Assembly (NCBI GenBank): GCA_003443635.1
Contig: CP031964.1
Coordinates: 590,321 to 654,320, forward strand
Direction: 5' to 3'
Length of the DNA stretch: 64,000 bases
Source: Flavobacteriaceae bacterium
Lineage (GTDB): Bacteria > Bacteroidota > Bacteroidia > Flavobacteriales > Flavobacteriaceae
Position 1 is the stretch's first letter; each line of letters opens with the position of its first letter. This document shows, in pieces, positions 56,077-64,000 of the stretch. Both the position numbers and the translations under genes were made by a program. The notes under the pieces were generated by a model that had not been told where the DNA came from, ran no database searches, and saw only the letters and a list, made by a program, of their open reading frames with translations.

Positions 56077-56107
56077 TTGATTTAATGTAAATTAATCTTT
56101 ATATTTG
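56077..56107 (+). promoter_or_regulatory. Promoter of YwqK-like gene
   Basis: TTG at 56077-56079, 20-base spacer, then TATATTTG at 56100-56107, an exact TAnnTTTG. Spacing fits the known Bacteroidetes -33/-7 pattern. The TAAC repeat pair lies just upstream. Confidence 0.65.
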
Positions 56108-56139
56108 TATTACAAGTAATTTAAAAACCATAAATAATT

Positions 56140-56499
56140 ATGAAAAACACAATTTTATTATTTGCCTTTTTAATTACTGCAGTTTCTTTTGGACAAGAAA
56201 AAAGAGATTTAAAACTTAATAAAGAAACCAATTTAATTGATGTGACGTACTATCATGACAATGGAGTTGTAAGCCAAACAGGAGCTTACACTTTAGATGG
56301 AAAATTGCAAGGAGAGTGGTTAAGTTTTGATGCAGAAGGCAAAAAGTTAGTTTTGGCTAATTATGATAATGGTAAAAAAGTCGGCAAGTGGTTTTATTGG
56401 AATGATAAAACCTTAAAAGAAATAGATTATACAAGCAATGTTATTGCAAGTATTACAGAATGGACTAATGATAAAACAAGAGTCGCAGTTCGTAATTAA
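56140..56499 (+). CDS. Small exported YwqK/MORN-like repeat protein
   Basis: 119 residues: signal peptide (MKNTILLFAFLITAVSFGQ) and two to three MORN-like repeats of the YwqK type (YYHDNGVVSQTGAYTLDGKLQGEWLSFD, NYDNGKKVGKWFYWNDKTL). Proteins with this repeat are often annotated as antitoxin YwqK, but an exported lone protein with no toxin beside it does not support a toxin-antitoxin role. It has a good promoter and terminator of its own. A TAAC repeat pair upstream raises the possibility of phosphate control. Confidence 0.82.
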   Translation: MKNTILLFAFLITAVSFGQEKRDLKLNKETNLIDVTYYHDNGVVSQTGAYTLDGKLQGEWLSFDAEGKKLVLANYDNGKKVGKWFYWNDKTLKEIDYTSNVIASITEWTNDKTRVAVRN

Positions 56500-56513
56500 T
56501 TAGAATTAAAGCC

Positions 56514-56552
56514 AAAAAAAAGAGCCTTGCAAAATTACAAGGCTCTTTTTTT
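56514..56552. terminator. Bidirectional terminator
   Basis: AAAAAAGAGCCTTG and CAAGGCTCTTTTTT form a perfect stem around an 8-base loop between the convergent YwqK-like and surface-lipoprotein genes. Confidence 0.92.
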
Positions 56553-56570
56553 ATATAAATGATATGTCTT

Positions 56571-57764
56571 TTATTGTACAGCCCAACCTGCTCCCCAAGT
56601 TGCAAAATCTGTTCCTGTACCATTACCAATACCAGAAATAAGATCAGCTTCAGTAAATACAGTAGTAGTGTTTACTCTTACAGTATTTAATACATCTGTA
56701 AGCGTAACATCTGTTACAGATAAATTACCATCTAAAACTGCTTGACCTGTAGGACTATTTGCATTATCTCCATCAACTCTAAACCCTCCAGGAAACCCTT
56801 CTAAAACAATATTAGTAAGTGTACCTTGAGTACCAGCTCTTAACCTGATGGCTTCATTCCCGCTACCAGATCCTTGACCTTCAACAGTTAAGTTAGTTAT
56901 TGTAGGGTTTGAAAAGAATAGTGGATTTGAGTTATTACCTATATCTGTATTAAACCCATCAGCTTCAATAGCTCTATCGTGTTCCGCCCCATGTCTTATA
57001 TGTGCATCTACTATAGTTCCAGAATACCCTTCAGTCCAATCTATAGAATCATCTTGAGCGTTGATAACCGAAACATTATTTACGTTTACAGTTCCGCCAA
57101 AAAATTCAACACCATCATCTAAACCTTCAAATACTTGAATAAATTCTACCGTAGTTCCGTTTCCAACACCATAAAAAGAAAATCCATTGTTTTCAGACTG
57201 GCCATCTGCAGATCCACCAGAATATTGTACGCGTACATAACGTAAACTTCCTGAAGTATCATCAACGATATTACCTCCATAAGGTAAGTTAGCAATTTCT
57301 GAAGTTGAAGTTGCTGATCCACCGGTAACAGAGTTTATGGGAGCATTACCTAATAATATTAAACCACCCCAATCCCCAGCTTGTGGCGCAGAAGAGTTAG
57401 AAGTAAGAATGATTGGACGTGAAGCAGTTCCGTTTGCGATTATTTGAGCTCCTTGAGAGATTGCAATATACACATCTGCACCAGTAGCTAAAGCTTCAAT
57501 GGTTAAACCAGCAGGAATAGTAAGTGTAGTACCAGAAGCCATAATTAATGGACCATCAACTACATAATTATTATCCTCTTCTAAAGTTAAATCTTCTGTA
57601 AAAGTTCCTGATAAAAAGATAGTTTCAGATCCGTTACCATTACCGCCACCAGTATTGTTGTTTGTAACACTATTATCATTTATTATGATTTCTGGAGTGT
57701 CGTCTGTTGTGCAAGAAAATAGCATTGTTATTATTGCTAATCCTAATAATAAATTATTTTTCAT
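56571..57764 (-). CDS. Surface lipoprotein with parallel beta-helix character, partner of TonB receptor
   Basis: 397 residues with a lipoprotein signal (IITMLFSC, Cys18, followed by TTDDTPE). The body is rich in Gly, Asn, Thr and Ser with short strands and turns (GTTLTIPAGLTIEAL, DWGGLILLGNAPIN, LRYVRVQYSGG, GVEFFGGTVNVNNVSVINAQDDSIDW), as in right-handed beta-helix proteins. It follows the TonB receptor gene by 45 bases, so both are read from the PHO-type promoter at 60648. It may bind a phosphorus-containing ligand for the receptor; no enzyme motif is obvious. Confidence 0.78.
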   Translation of the reverse strand: MKNNLLLGLAIITMLFSCTTDDTPEIIINDNSVTNNNTGGGNGNGSETIFLSGTFTEDLTLEEDNNYVVDGPLIMASGTTLTIPAGLTIEALATGADVYIAISQGAQIIANGTASRPIILTSNSSAPQAGDWGGLILLGNAPINSVTGGSATSTSEIANLPYGGNIVDDTSGSLRYVRVQYSGGSADGQSENNGFSFYGVGNGTTVEFIQVFEGLDDGVEFFGGTVNVNNVSVINAQDDSIDWTEGYSGTIVDAHIRHGAEHDRAIEADGFNTDIGNNSNPLFFSNPTITNLTVEGQGSGSGNEAIRLRAGTQGTLTNIVLEGFPGGFRVDGDNANSPTGQAVLDGNLSVTDVTLTDVLNTVRVNTTTVFTEADLISGIGNGTGTDFATWGAGWAVQ

Positions 57765-57809
57765 TTTGTTTAATTTAATTTTTATAATAATTATCTTTAT
57801 TCGTGATTT

Positions 57810-60623
57810 TTAAAATTTGTATTTTAATTGAAACCCTATGTCAACCCCTCTTTTATAATTAGTAATACCTTTACCATTTGCTGAGGTTACAGAAATATCT
57901 CCAAAAGGGGTGTCTTCCCTTACATATTGGATTGTAGAATCAAAAATATTTTTAGCACTAAAATTGAGTTCGAGTTTTTCTGTAATATCATTTTTAAGAA
58001 TGAAATCTAGCGTAGGAACAGATTTTTCAACAATATTGCCTAATTGCCCAGAACCTAAGGCATCAATTCTGTCAGAAAAATAGTTGAAAACCAAATTCGC
58101 TTTAGGTTTATATTTACCAAATGTTGGAGTGTAATTTAAATCTGCATTTATAATTAGAGGAGAAGCTCCTTGTAATTGATCGGTTCTGTCTAAGGTTGAT
58201 GAAAATAACCCATTAGAACTTCTTAAATCTTGTTCGGTATAAGTGTAAGTTGCATTAAAACCAAACGATAGTTTTGTATTCTCATCACCATCTTGAATAA
58301 TGTTTTTTCTCAATTCTAATTCAACTCCAAATACATCAGCTCTATCTCCAGTTCTAAAATAACGTTGTGTTCCTGTTGCATCATTAGCAACTACTAGATT
58401 TACAGGGTCATTAATTTGTTTTCCAAAAACGGCTACAGATAGTAATTCGTTTTTACTTAAAAACCATTCGTATTTTAAATCAACATTATATATTTTTGAA
58501 AACGATGTCCCATCTAATAAATCTGGATTACCTCCAATTCTAGTAGTTACACCTTCGTAAACAAATGGAGCTACTTCTTTAAATTCGGGAACAGATACCG
58601 TTTTACTAGCAGAAAAACGTAAGTTTTGATTTTCGTTTAAAGCATAACGTACATTTAAACTTGGTAAAAAGAAAGTGTTATCAACCTCTCTAAAACCAGG
58701 ATCGTTAGGAGGTAAATTAATAACATCAAAATCAATACTCTGATCAAAAAACTCCACTCTTACTCCAGGAACAATTAATAGCTTCTCATTAATGTTTATT
58801 TCTGCGTTAGCATAACCTGCATTTAATTCTAAACGACCTGTATATGTATTTTCTGGTAATCCAGGTCTGTTAAAAGGGCCAACTTGAGGAGGGTTGATAG
58901 CGTTAAAAACGAAGGTTCTAAAAATACCACCCCCATCTGATAGAGATAAATTTTCAACATTAAAAATGGCATCAAAATTATTAACGTCAGTTATTTGAAA
59001 ATTTCGATCTACAATATCATATCCATATCTTATATTATCGAAAGCACGTTCTTTAATTCTTGAATTATGACCAATGTTTAGTTTTATTTTTTCGTTTAAT
59101 GTATATTCTAAATTTAAACGAGATGTGAATTCATCATCTTCAATATCTTGAAAATAACGCTGATTGTCAAAAGGAATATTATTAAAAAAAGTTGGATTCG
59201 TACTAGGATCATTATCTAGTGATAGCTGAAAATTTTCTAAACTTAAACGTTTTCTGTCGGGTTGATTAGCAAACACTTTATTATAACCAATTCCCCAATC
59301 TAATTTTAATTTTTCATTAATATTGTGAGTGCCAATTAACTGATTCACAATAATAATATCTTGATCAAACTGAATGTTTTTTTGATAAAAACCTTCATCA
59401 GCATTGGCAATTGCGTTTCTGTTTTGACCTCCCCCATTAATCCCAAAATTTCCAACTTGATCTGATGAGCTATTTACAAATAAAGAATTGTATTTAATTT
59501 TATGCTTGTCATTAATTTTATAATTAATGTTAGCTAAAGCTGTGGTAGTTGTAGAATATTCAAATTCTTCAGCATCAGGAAATGCAGTTGTAATTACTGT
59601 AGTGAAATTTGCAGCTTCACCTCTTCTATATTCAAATCCGTTTTCGAAAGATGCAGTAGCAAATAAACTTAAACGAGAAGCTTTACCAATATCAAAAGAA
59701 ATACCTGCTGAACCTCCAAAGTTTATATTTACAGGTTCTCCTGCGTTAACTGGATCAATAGGTTGAGATATTACTACTGCAAAAGGGTTATTATCATTTC
59801 TGCCATAATAACCAAAAAAGCCTGTTCCCTCACTTCGTACAAAGTTTTGATTAACTGCTCTCGAATTGATTGATGATCCAGAAGTAAAATTAATAAACCC
59901 TTTTCCTTTATAATCTTTAGAGCTAATATCCACATTACCTGCAGCAAAATCTCCAAAAGAACGAGTAGAATAAGTTTTGCTTACTGATACATTTTCAATT
60001 ACGTCTGAAGAAAATAAAGATAGATCAATGTTCTTTTTGTCAATATCATTAGAAGGAAGAGATAAGCCATTTAAAGTCGTGTTTTGATAGCGGTCTCCTA
60101 ATCCTCTTACATAAACATTACTAGAACCTTCTTGTTTAGAAATTCCTGAAATTAAAGAAATAGCCCCAGCTGCATCACTAACCCCTTTTCGAGCTAATTC
60201 TTGAGATCCAATACTTTGTTTGATCTCTACTGCTTTTTTCTGATCTAATAATAAAGCAACTTCACTTTCTCTTCGTGTTGTGGTAGTAATTATAACTTCA
60301 TCTAAAGAAGCAGCGCTTGCTCCCATAGGAACATTTATAGTAGTTACTTTTCCAGCTACAACTGTTGCATTTATTTCTTGTGTTTCATAACCTACAAAAC
60401 TATATTGAATGATATAATCTCCAGGCTCTAAATTTTCGAGTTTGTATAAGCCATCAATATCAGAAGTTGTTCCCTTAATAGTACCTTTAATAATAATATT
60501 AGCAAAAGCTAAAGGCTCGTTATTGTATTCTTTATCTATTAACTTCCCTACTATTGAACCCGTATTTTGGGCATAAGAGATAGTGGCTGTTAATAATATA
60601 AATAATAGTGTGATTTTTTTCAT
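57810..60623 (-). CDS. TonB-dependent receptor in phosphate island
   Basis: 937-residue outer-membrane receptor. A signal peptide (MKKITLLFILLTATISYAQ) is followed by a carboxypeptidase-regulatory-like domain (GSIVGKLIDKEYNNEPLAFANI, about 22-105), a TonB-box/plug region (AVEIKQSIGSQELARKGVSDAAGAI, VYVRGLGDRYQNTTLNG, about 130-240) and a barrel to the terminal GVDIGFQLKYKF. There is no SusD partner; the next gene is a beta-helix lipoprotein. The ligand cannot be read from sequence, but the triple PHO-type repeat in its promoter and its place beside porin and pst point to a phosphate or organophosphate compound. Confidence 0.92.
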   Translation of the reverse strand: MKKITLLFILLTATISYAQNTGSIVGKLIDKEYNNEPLAFANIIIKGTIKGTTSDIDGLYKLENLEPGDYIIQYSFVGYETQEINATVVAGKVTTINVPMGASAASLDEVIITTTTRRESEVALLLDQKKAVEIKQSIGSQELARKGVSDAAGAISLISGISKQEGSSNVYVRGLGDRYQNTTLNGLSLPSNDIDKKNIDLSLFSSDVIENVSVSKTYSTRSFGDFAAGNVDISSKDYKGKGFINFTSGSSINSRAVNQNFVRSEGTGFFGYYGRNDNNPFAVVISQPIDPVNAGEPVNINFGGSAGISFDIGKASRLSLFATASFENGFEYRRGEAANFTTVITTAFPDAEEFEYSTTTTALANINYKINDKHKIKYNSLFVNSSSDQVGNFGINGGGQNRNAIANADEGFYQKNIQFDQDIIIVNQLIGTHNINEKLKLDWGIGYNKVFANQPDRKRLSLENFQLSLDNDPSTNPTFFNNIPFDNQRYFQDIEDDEFTSRLNLEYTLNEKIKLNIGHNSRIKERAFDNIRYGYDIVDRNFQITDVNNFDAIFNVENLSLSDGGGIFRTFVFNAINPPQVGPFNRPGLPENTYTGRLELNAGYANAEININEKLLIVPGVRVEFFDQSIDFDVINLPPNDPGFREVDNTFFLPSLNVRYALNENQNLRFSASKTVSVPEFKEVAPFVYEGVTTRIGGNPDLLDGTSFSKIYNVDLKYEWFLSKNELLSVAVFGKQINDPVNLVVANDATGTQRYFRTGDRADVFGVELELRKNIIQDGDENTKLSFGFNATYTYTEQDLRSSNGLFSSTLDRTDQLQGASPLIINADLNYTPTFGKYKPKANLVFNYFSDRIDALGSGQLGNIVEKSVPTLDFILKNDITEKLELNFSAKNIFDSTIQYVREDTPFGDISVTSANGKGITNYKRGVDIGFQLKYKF

Positions 60624-60647
60624 TAGTTATAGTAAAATTTCTTGGCA

Positions 60648-60692
60648 CAAAGAAACCGAGCAACTGTAAAAATGAAGTTATACTGAAGTTAA
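60648..60692 (-). promoter_or_regulatory. PHO-type promoter of TonB receptor, three repeats
   Basis: Minus strand: TTAACTTCAGT (60692-60682), ATAACTTCATT (60681-60671), TTTACAGTTGC (60670-60660), eight bases, then TTTG (60651-60648). The three units keep the 11-bp period, and the distance from the last unit to TTTG equals that of the pst2 and porin promoters. Confidence 0.65.
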
Positions 60693-60905
60693 AGATGTAT
60701 GATGAAACTATTACCAGAATGTTAATGAGTTTAAGATTTGTTTATCATTAAGAAATAATTAATTAACATTAAAAAAACATATTGTTAAACTTGAAAACTA
60801 TAGATGTTTATAAGATCAAAACGCTTTTTCCTTTAAATCAACACATTTCGAAAAAACTATACTATATTTAATGCCCGTTACGTAATTTTTAAAACTGTAT
60901 AAGTA

Positions 60906-62912
60906 ATGAAAACGTCAACTAAAATAATTACACTGTTATTTTTAAGCTTTAATTTTTTTATAAAAGCGCAGACAAAAATATTTACACTAGACGATATGAA
61001 TGCTTTAACTAGTATTTCATCATTACAAATATCACCAAACGGTAAATCAGCATTGTTTATGACTTCAAAACGTAATTTGGAGGTTAACAGTTTTGATAGA
61101 AAGCTTATTATATTAGACATAGCTTCTAAATCACAAAAAGTAATAGGAGAGAATTTAGTAGGAATAGGGTCTCCATCTTGGATTAATGATGAAAATATTT
61201 CACTGATAACGAGAAGCAAAAATGGGCGTCAGGTACATATTTTAAATGTTGCATCGAAATCGTTAAAGCAAATTACAAATAGTAATAATAGAATTGTAAG
61301 ATATAGCTGGAGCCCTGATAGAAAAATATTAGCATATTTTGTTAGAGATAAGAGAGAAGAAAAAAAAGGAGCGGATCGATTTAATGATTCGTTTGAAGCA
61401 GGAAACAATGATTATTTAATAGACGAAACTCCTATAAACACTTCTGTTTGGATTGCAAATGCAGATGGTAATGTACGTAAAATAACACCAGATGGATTTA
61501 CAGTAGCAACAGGGTTGTCTACATCGTCTTTAGCATGGTCACCAGATGGAAAAACACTGGCATTTACAAAATATCCATCAGCTTATTCAGGAGATTCTGA
61601 TTTAGGAGTAAATTATAGTTATAATACTGCTACTAAAGAATTAAAACCAATTACTAAAAATAAACAAAGAGAATCACAACCATTTTTCACTCCAGATAAT
61701 CAATCTGTAGTCTATCGTTATCCAAGAGATGGATTCCCATCAAATATGAGTGATTTGCATCAAGTAAATATTAAAACAGGAGCTATACAAAATATTACCA
61801 AAGTATTAGATAAATCGGTTTCAAATATAGAATGGCTTTCTGATGGAGCTATATTAGTTCGTGCCATTGATCGTAAAGGAAATATGCTTTTTAAAATGGA
61901 AAATGGTAAAACTTCAAAGCTTAATATTGGAGAACTTGTAAGTATATCTAGTCTCAGTATGGCTAAAAATGAGAGCATGGTTTTAACAGGGCTTAAAAAA
62001 GATTATCCAGTTGAAGTTTATTATAAGCCAAATTTAGATGCAAATCCAGTTCAGCTCACAAATTTTAATGCATTTATAAATGATATTAATCTTGGTCATC
62101 AAGAAAGTTTTCAATGGGAGAGTAATGATGGTTTAAACCCTAATGGGGTAATTACTTATCCTCCAAATTTTGATTCAAATAAAAAATATCCTTTAGTGCT
62201 TCAAATTCACGGAGGACCAAGTGCTTCATCTGTATTAGGATTTAGCCCAACCACTCAAGCTATGGCTGCTAAAGGGTGGATAGTATTTCAACCTAACTAT
62301 AGGGGTAGTACTAATCTAGGAAATGCTTTTCAATCAGCAATTTCTATGAATCCTAGTGAAGGCCCTGGACATGATATTATTACTGGGGTTAATGAATTAA
62401 AAAAAATGAAGTATATAAATGAAGATAAAATAGGAGTTTCAGGTTGGTCTTATGGTGGTTGGATGACGTCTTGGTTAATAGGAAGATATCCTGATGTGTG
62501 GACAGCTGCTGTTGCTGGAGCTGCACCGGTAGATCTTACAGATATGTATAGTCTTAACGATTTAAATAGAATGCGAAGACACTCAATGGTAGAGTCGCCT
62601 TATGTAGGTGATAATTTGGATTGGGCTTATAAAAATTCACCAATCACTAATTTTTCAAAATTAAAAACACCAACACTAATTATGTCTAAAACAGGAGATT
62701 CTAGAGTTACTATTACGGGGTCGTATAAATTATACGGAGCTTTGCGAGACAATAATGTACCTGTTCAATTTATTGCTTACCCCGGACCAGGCCATTTTCC
62801 TTCAGATCCAGTTAGGGCAACAGATGTCTATAAGAGATGGATAGACTGGTTAACTCAATATCTAAAAACAGATAAAAAAAGTATAAATAGAATTAAAGCC
62901 TTAAAAAACTAA
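60906..62912 (+). CDS. S9-family serine peptidase (prolyl oligopeptidase/dipeptidyl peptidase type)
   Basis: 668 residues with a signal peptide (residues 1-21, ending FFIKAQ). The first two thirds are a beta-propeller made of WD-like blades (ISPNGKSALFMTS, WSPDGKTLAFTKYPSAY, FFTPDNQSVVYRYPRDG). The C-terminal alpha/beta-hydrolase has the nucleophile motif GVSGWSYGGWM, Asp in SKTGDSRVT and His in YPGPGHFPSD. It is expected to release dipeptides or oligopeptides in the periplasm. A second S9 gene starts 13 bases downstream, so the two form an operon. Confidence 0.94.
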   Translation: MKTSTKIITLLFLSFNFFIKAQTKIFTLDDMNALTSISSLQISPNGKSALFMTSKRNLEVNSFDRKLIILDIASKSQKVIGENLVGIGSPSWINDENISLITRSKNGRQVHILNVASKSLKQITNSNNRIVRYSWSPDRKILAYFVRDKREEKKGADRFNDSFEAGNNDYLIDETPINTSVWIANADGNVRKITPDGFTVATGLSTSSLAWSPDGKTLAFTKYPSAYSGDSDLGVNYSYNTATKELKPITKNKQRESQPFFTPDNQSVVYRYPRDGFPSNMSDLHQVNIKTGAIQNITKVLDKSVSNIEWLSDGAILVRAIDRKGNMLFKMENGKTSKLNIGELVSISSLSMAKNESMVLTGLKKDYPVEVYYKPNLDANPVQLTNFNAFINDINLGHQESFQWESNDGLNPNGVITYPPNFDSNKKYPLVLQIHGGPSASSVLGFSPTTQAMAAKGWIVFQPNYRGSTNLGNAFQSAISMNPSEGPGHDIITGVNELKKMKYINEDKIGVSGWSYGGWMTSWLIGRYPDVWTAAVAGAAPVDLTDMYSLNDLNRMRRHSMVESPYVGDNLDWAYKNSPITNFSKLKTPTLIMSKTGDSRVTITGSYKLYGALRDNNVPVQFIAYPGPGHFPSDPVRATDVYKRWIDWLTQYLKTDKKSINRIKALKN

Positions 62913-62925
62913 CAAAATCAATATT

Positions 62926-64000
62926 ATGAAAACGACTCTTTCATCACTTTTAATCCTTTTCTCAATTGTTGTCATTGCTCAAAAAAAAGTATTAGATCAC
63001 CCCGATTTTGAAATTTGGAATACCATTCAGAATAGAACAATATCTAATGATGGTGATTATATTATGTATGCTTTAGAAAAAGGAGAAACAGACAATCATT
63101 TAAAAATTAAAACACCAAAAGCAAATCTCATATTCGATTATCAACGAGGCGAAAATGGGGCATTTACTTATAATTCAGAATTTGCAATTTTTACAATTAA
63201 AGCTTGGCAAAATGAAGTTAAAGAATTAAAACGTAAGAAAGTAAAGAAAGATAAGTTGCCAAAAGACACCTTAGGAATTTATAATCTTAAAAAGAAATCG
63301 CTTACTAAGATCGCAAATGTAAAATCATATAAAATTCCAGAAAAAGGATCAAGTCATATTGCATATTTGTTAGAAGAGATTAAAGCTGTAAAAAAAGAAA
63401 AAGATACTTCAAAACAAGATGTAAAGAAAGACAATAAAAAAACGAAGGCTAAAAAAGTAGGAAAAGATAATGGCTATCATTTAGTGCTTAGAAACTTGAA
63501 CAATAGTAAACAAGACACACTTAAATTTGTGACAAATTATAATTTCTCTGAAGATTCTAAAAAACTAGCGTTTACAACTACCGGAAAAGATAATGAAACA
63601 GATGGTGGTGTATATGTAATAGATTTAGAAACGAATGTATTAACACCTATATACACTATTAAAAAAGCGAAATATTACCAACTTAATTTTAGTGAAACAG
63701 GTAAAAATTTAGGGTTTATTGTAGATGCAGATACAACTAAAACACAAATTAGACCCAATGAATTATATGTTTGGAAAGCAGGAACTGCTAAAGCTGAGAA
63801 ATTGGTAGATGCAAACTCTGCCCCAGACGGCTATAGAGTGTCATCAGATGGAAGACTTAGTTTTTCTAAAGATGATTCTAAATTATATTTTGGATTAGCG
63901 ACACCTCCAATTGTAAAAGATACAACTTTGTTAGAAGAAGAAATTGTAAATGTTGAGGTATGGACCTATGATGAACCTACACTTTACACGGTACAAGAAC
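62926..64000 (+). CDS. Second S9-family peptidase, cut by window end
   Basis: The reading frame is open from ATG 62926 to the window edge (358 codons seen). It has a signal peptide (MKTTLSSLLILFSIVVIAQ), then propeller-like repeats (NYNFSEDSKKLAFTTTGKDN, YQLNFSETGKNLGFIVDAD, RVSSDGRLSFSKDDSKLYFG). A very lysine-rich insertion lies at about 150-185 between propeller strands. The catalytic domain lies beyond the window, so the assignment rests on the propeller, the tandem position after another S9 gene and overall resemblance to large flavobacterial S9 peptidases. Confidence 0.8.
   Translation, partial: MKTTLSSLLILFSIVVIAQKKVLDHPDFEIWNTIQNRTISNDGDYIMYALEKGETDNHLKIKTPKANLIFDYQRGENGAFTYNSEFAIFTIKAWQNEVKELKRKKVKKDKLPKDTLGIYNLKKKSLTKIANVKSYKIPEKGSSHIAYLLEEIKAVKKEKDTSKQDVKKDNKKTKAKKVGKDNGYHLVLRNLNNSKQDTLKFVTNYNFSEDSKKLAFTTTGKDNETDGGVYVIDLETNVLTPIYTIKKAKYYQLNFSETGKNLGFIVDADTTKTQIRPNELYVWKAGTAKAEKLVDANSAPDGYRVSSDGRLSFSKDDSKLYFGLATPPIVKDTTLLEEEIVNVEVWTYDEPTLYTVQE

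Noticed and set aside
56140..56499. YwqK-like protein as antitoxin of a toxin-antitoxin pair
   Set aside because: It has a signal peptide and no toxin-like neighbour, so the common database label is probably misleading.
60755..60800. Plus-strand TTAACATTAAA with later TTAAAC before the S9 gene as a PHO-type box
   Set aside because: The middle unit does not fit WTAAC and TTTG is absent at the expected position.
60878..61219. 113-residue minus-strand ORF overlapping the first S9 gene
   Set aside because: It lies wholly against a well-supported peptidase gene, has no recognisable domain and looks like a shadow frame.
1..64000. CRISPR arrays, transposases, integrases, tRNA or rRNA genes
   Set aside because: No regularly spaced repeats, no IS-type inverted repeats with transposase, and no tRNA- or rRNA-like stretch were seen in any intergenic gap.

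Overview
The window is a 64 kb piece of a low-GC chromosome from a Bacteroidetes bacterium, most likely a marine member of the Flavobacteriaceae. The evidence is strong A+T bias, absence of Shine-Dalgarno sequences, several promoters of the Bacteroidetes TAnnTTTG type, signal peptides ending in A-Q, TonB-dependent receptors with carboxypeptidase-like N-terminal domains, and families typical of flavobacteria (head-GIN protein, DUF5689, DUF3108, DUF3109, DUF547). I saw no rRNA, tRNA, CRISPR array, insertion sequence or prophage. Gene content is mostly conserved core chromosome.

Layout. 0-8 kb: the 3' part of ileS, a DksA-like protein, a head-GIN protein that seems to start at CTG, lspA, a minus-strand trio (RimK-like ligase, AstE/AspA-like zinc hydrolase, 5-formyl-THF cyclo-ligase), and uvrC. 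8-18 kb: a patatin/outer-membrane-barrel fusion, tyrosine and tryptophan breakdown genes (hmgA, hppD, tryptophan 2,3-dioxygenase), a DUF3108 protein, an M23 lipoprotein peptidase, pgi and a small membrane protein. 18-27 kb: a surface module of a secreted endonuclease/phosphatase-fold protein, a TonB-dependent receptor, a DUF5689 lipoprotein and an Ig-like lipoprotein, then a PDZ aspartyl protease. 27-42 kb: cupin, orphan pseudo-receiver regulator, cytoplasmic endonuclease-fold protein, DsbD with a duplicated N-terminal domain, HupE, dCMP deaminase, S41 protease, MarC, DUF3109 and DUF547 proteins, nrdB, nrdA and a DUF6503-like protein.

42-61 kb is a phosphate island. It holds two complete Pst ABC transporters (42.0-45.4 kb and 50.8-54.4 kb), PhoU, a PiT-type phosphate transporter with a PhoU-like tail, a phosphate-selective-type porin, and a TonB-dependent receptor with its surface lipoprotein; an OmpA lipoprotein and a chromate transporter sit between. 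Three promoters here (second pst operon, porin, TonB receptor) share one geometry: direct repeats of about WTAAC at an 11-bp period, then TTTG exactly 19 bases downstream of the start of the last repeat. This looks like a Bacteroidetes counterpart of the PHO box and is the main discovery of the window. It places the otherwise anonymous TonB receptor and its lipoprotein in the phosphate-starvation response. A fourth repeat pair without TTTG, and a minus-strand terminator with no gene in front of it, lie between the porin and a YwqK-like gene and suggest a small RNA.

61-64 kb: two tandem S9-family peptidases, the second cut by the window end. I did not find a clear new multi-gene defence or mobile system; the novelty is regulatory (PHO-type boxes, possible sRNA, leaderless promoters, non-ATG starts) and in unusual domain states (pseudo-receiver, duplicated DsbD domain, altered catalytic motifs).
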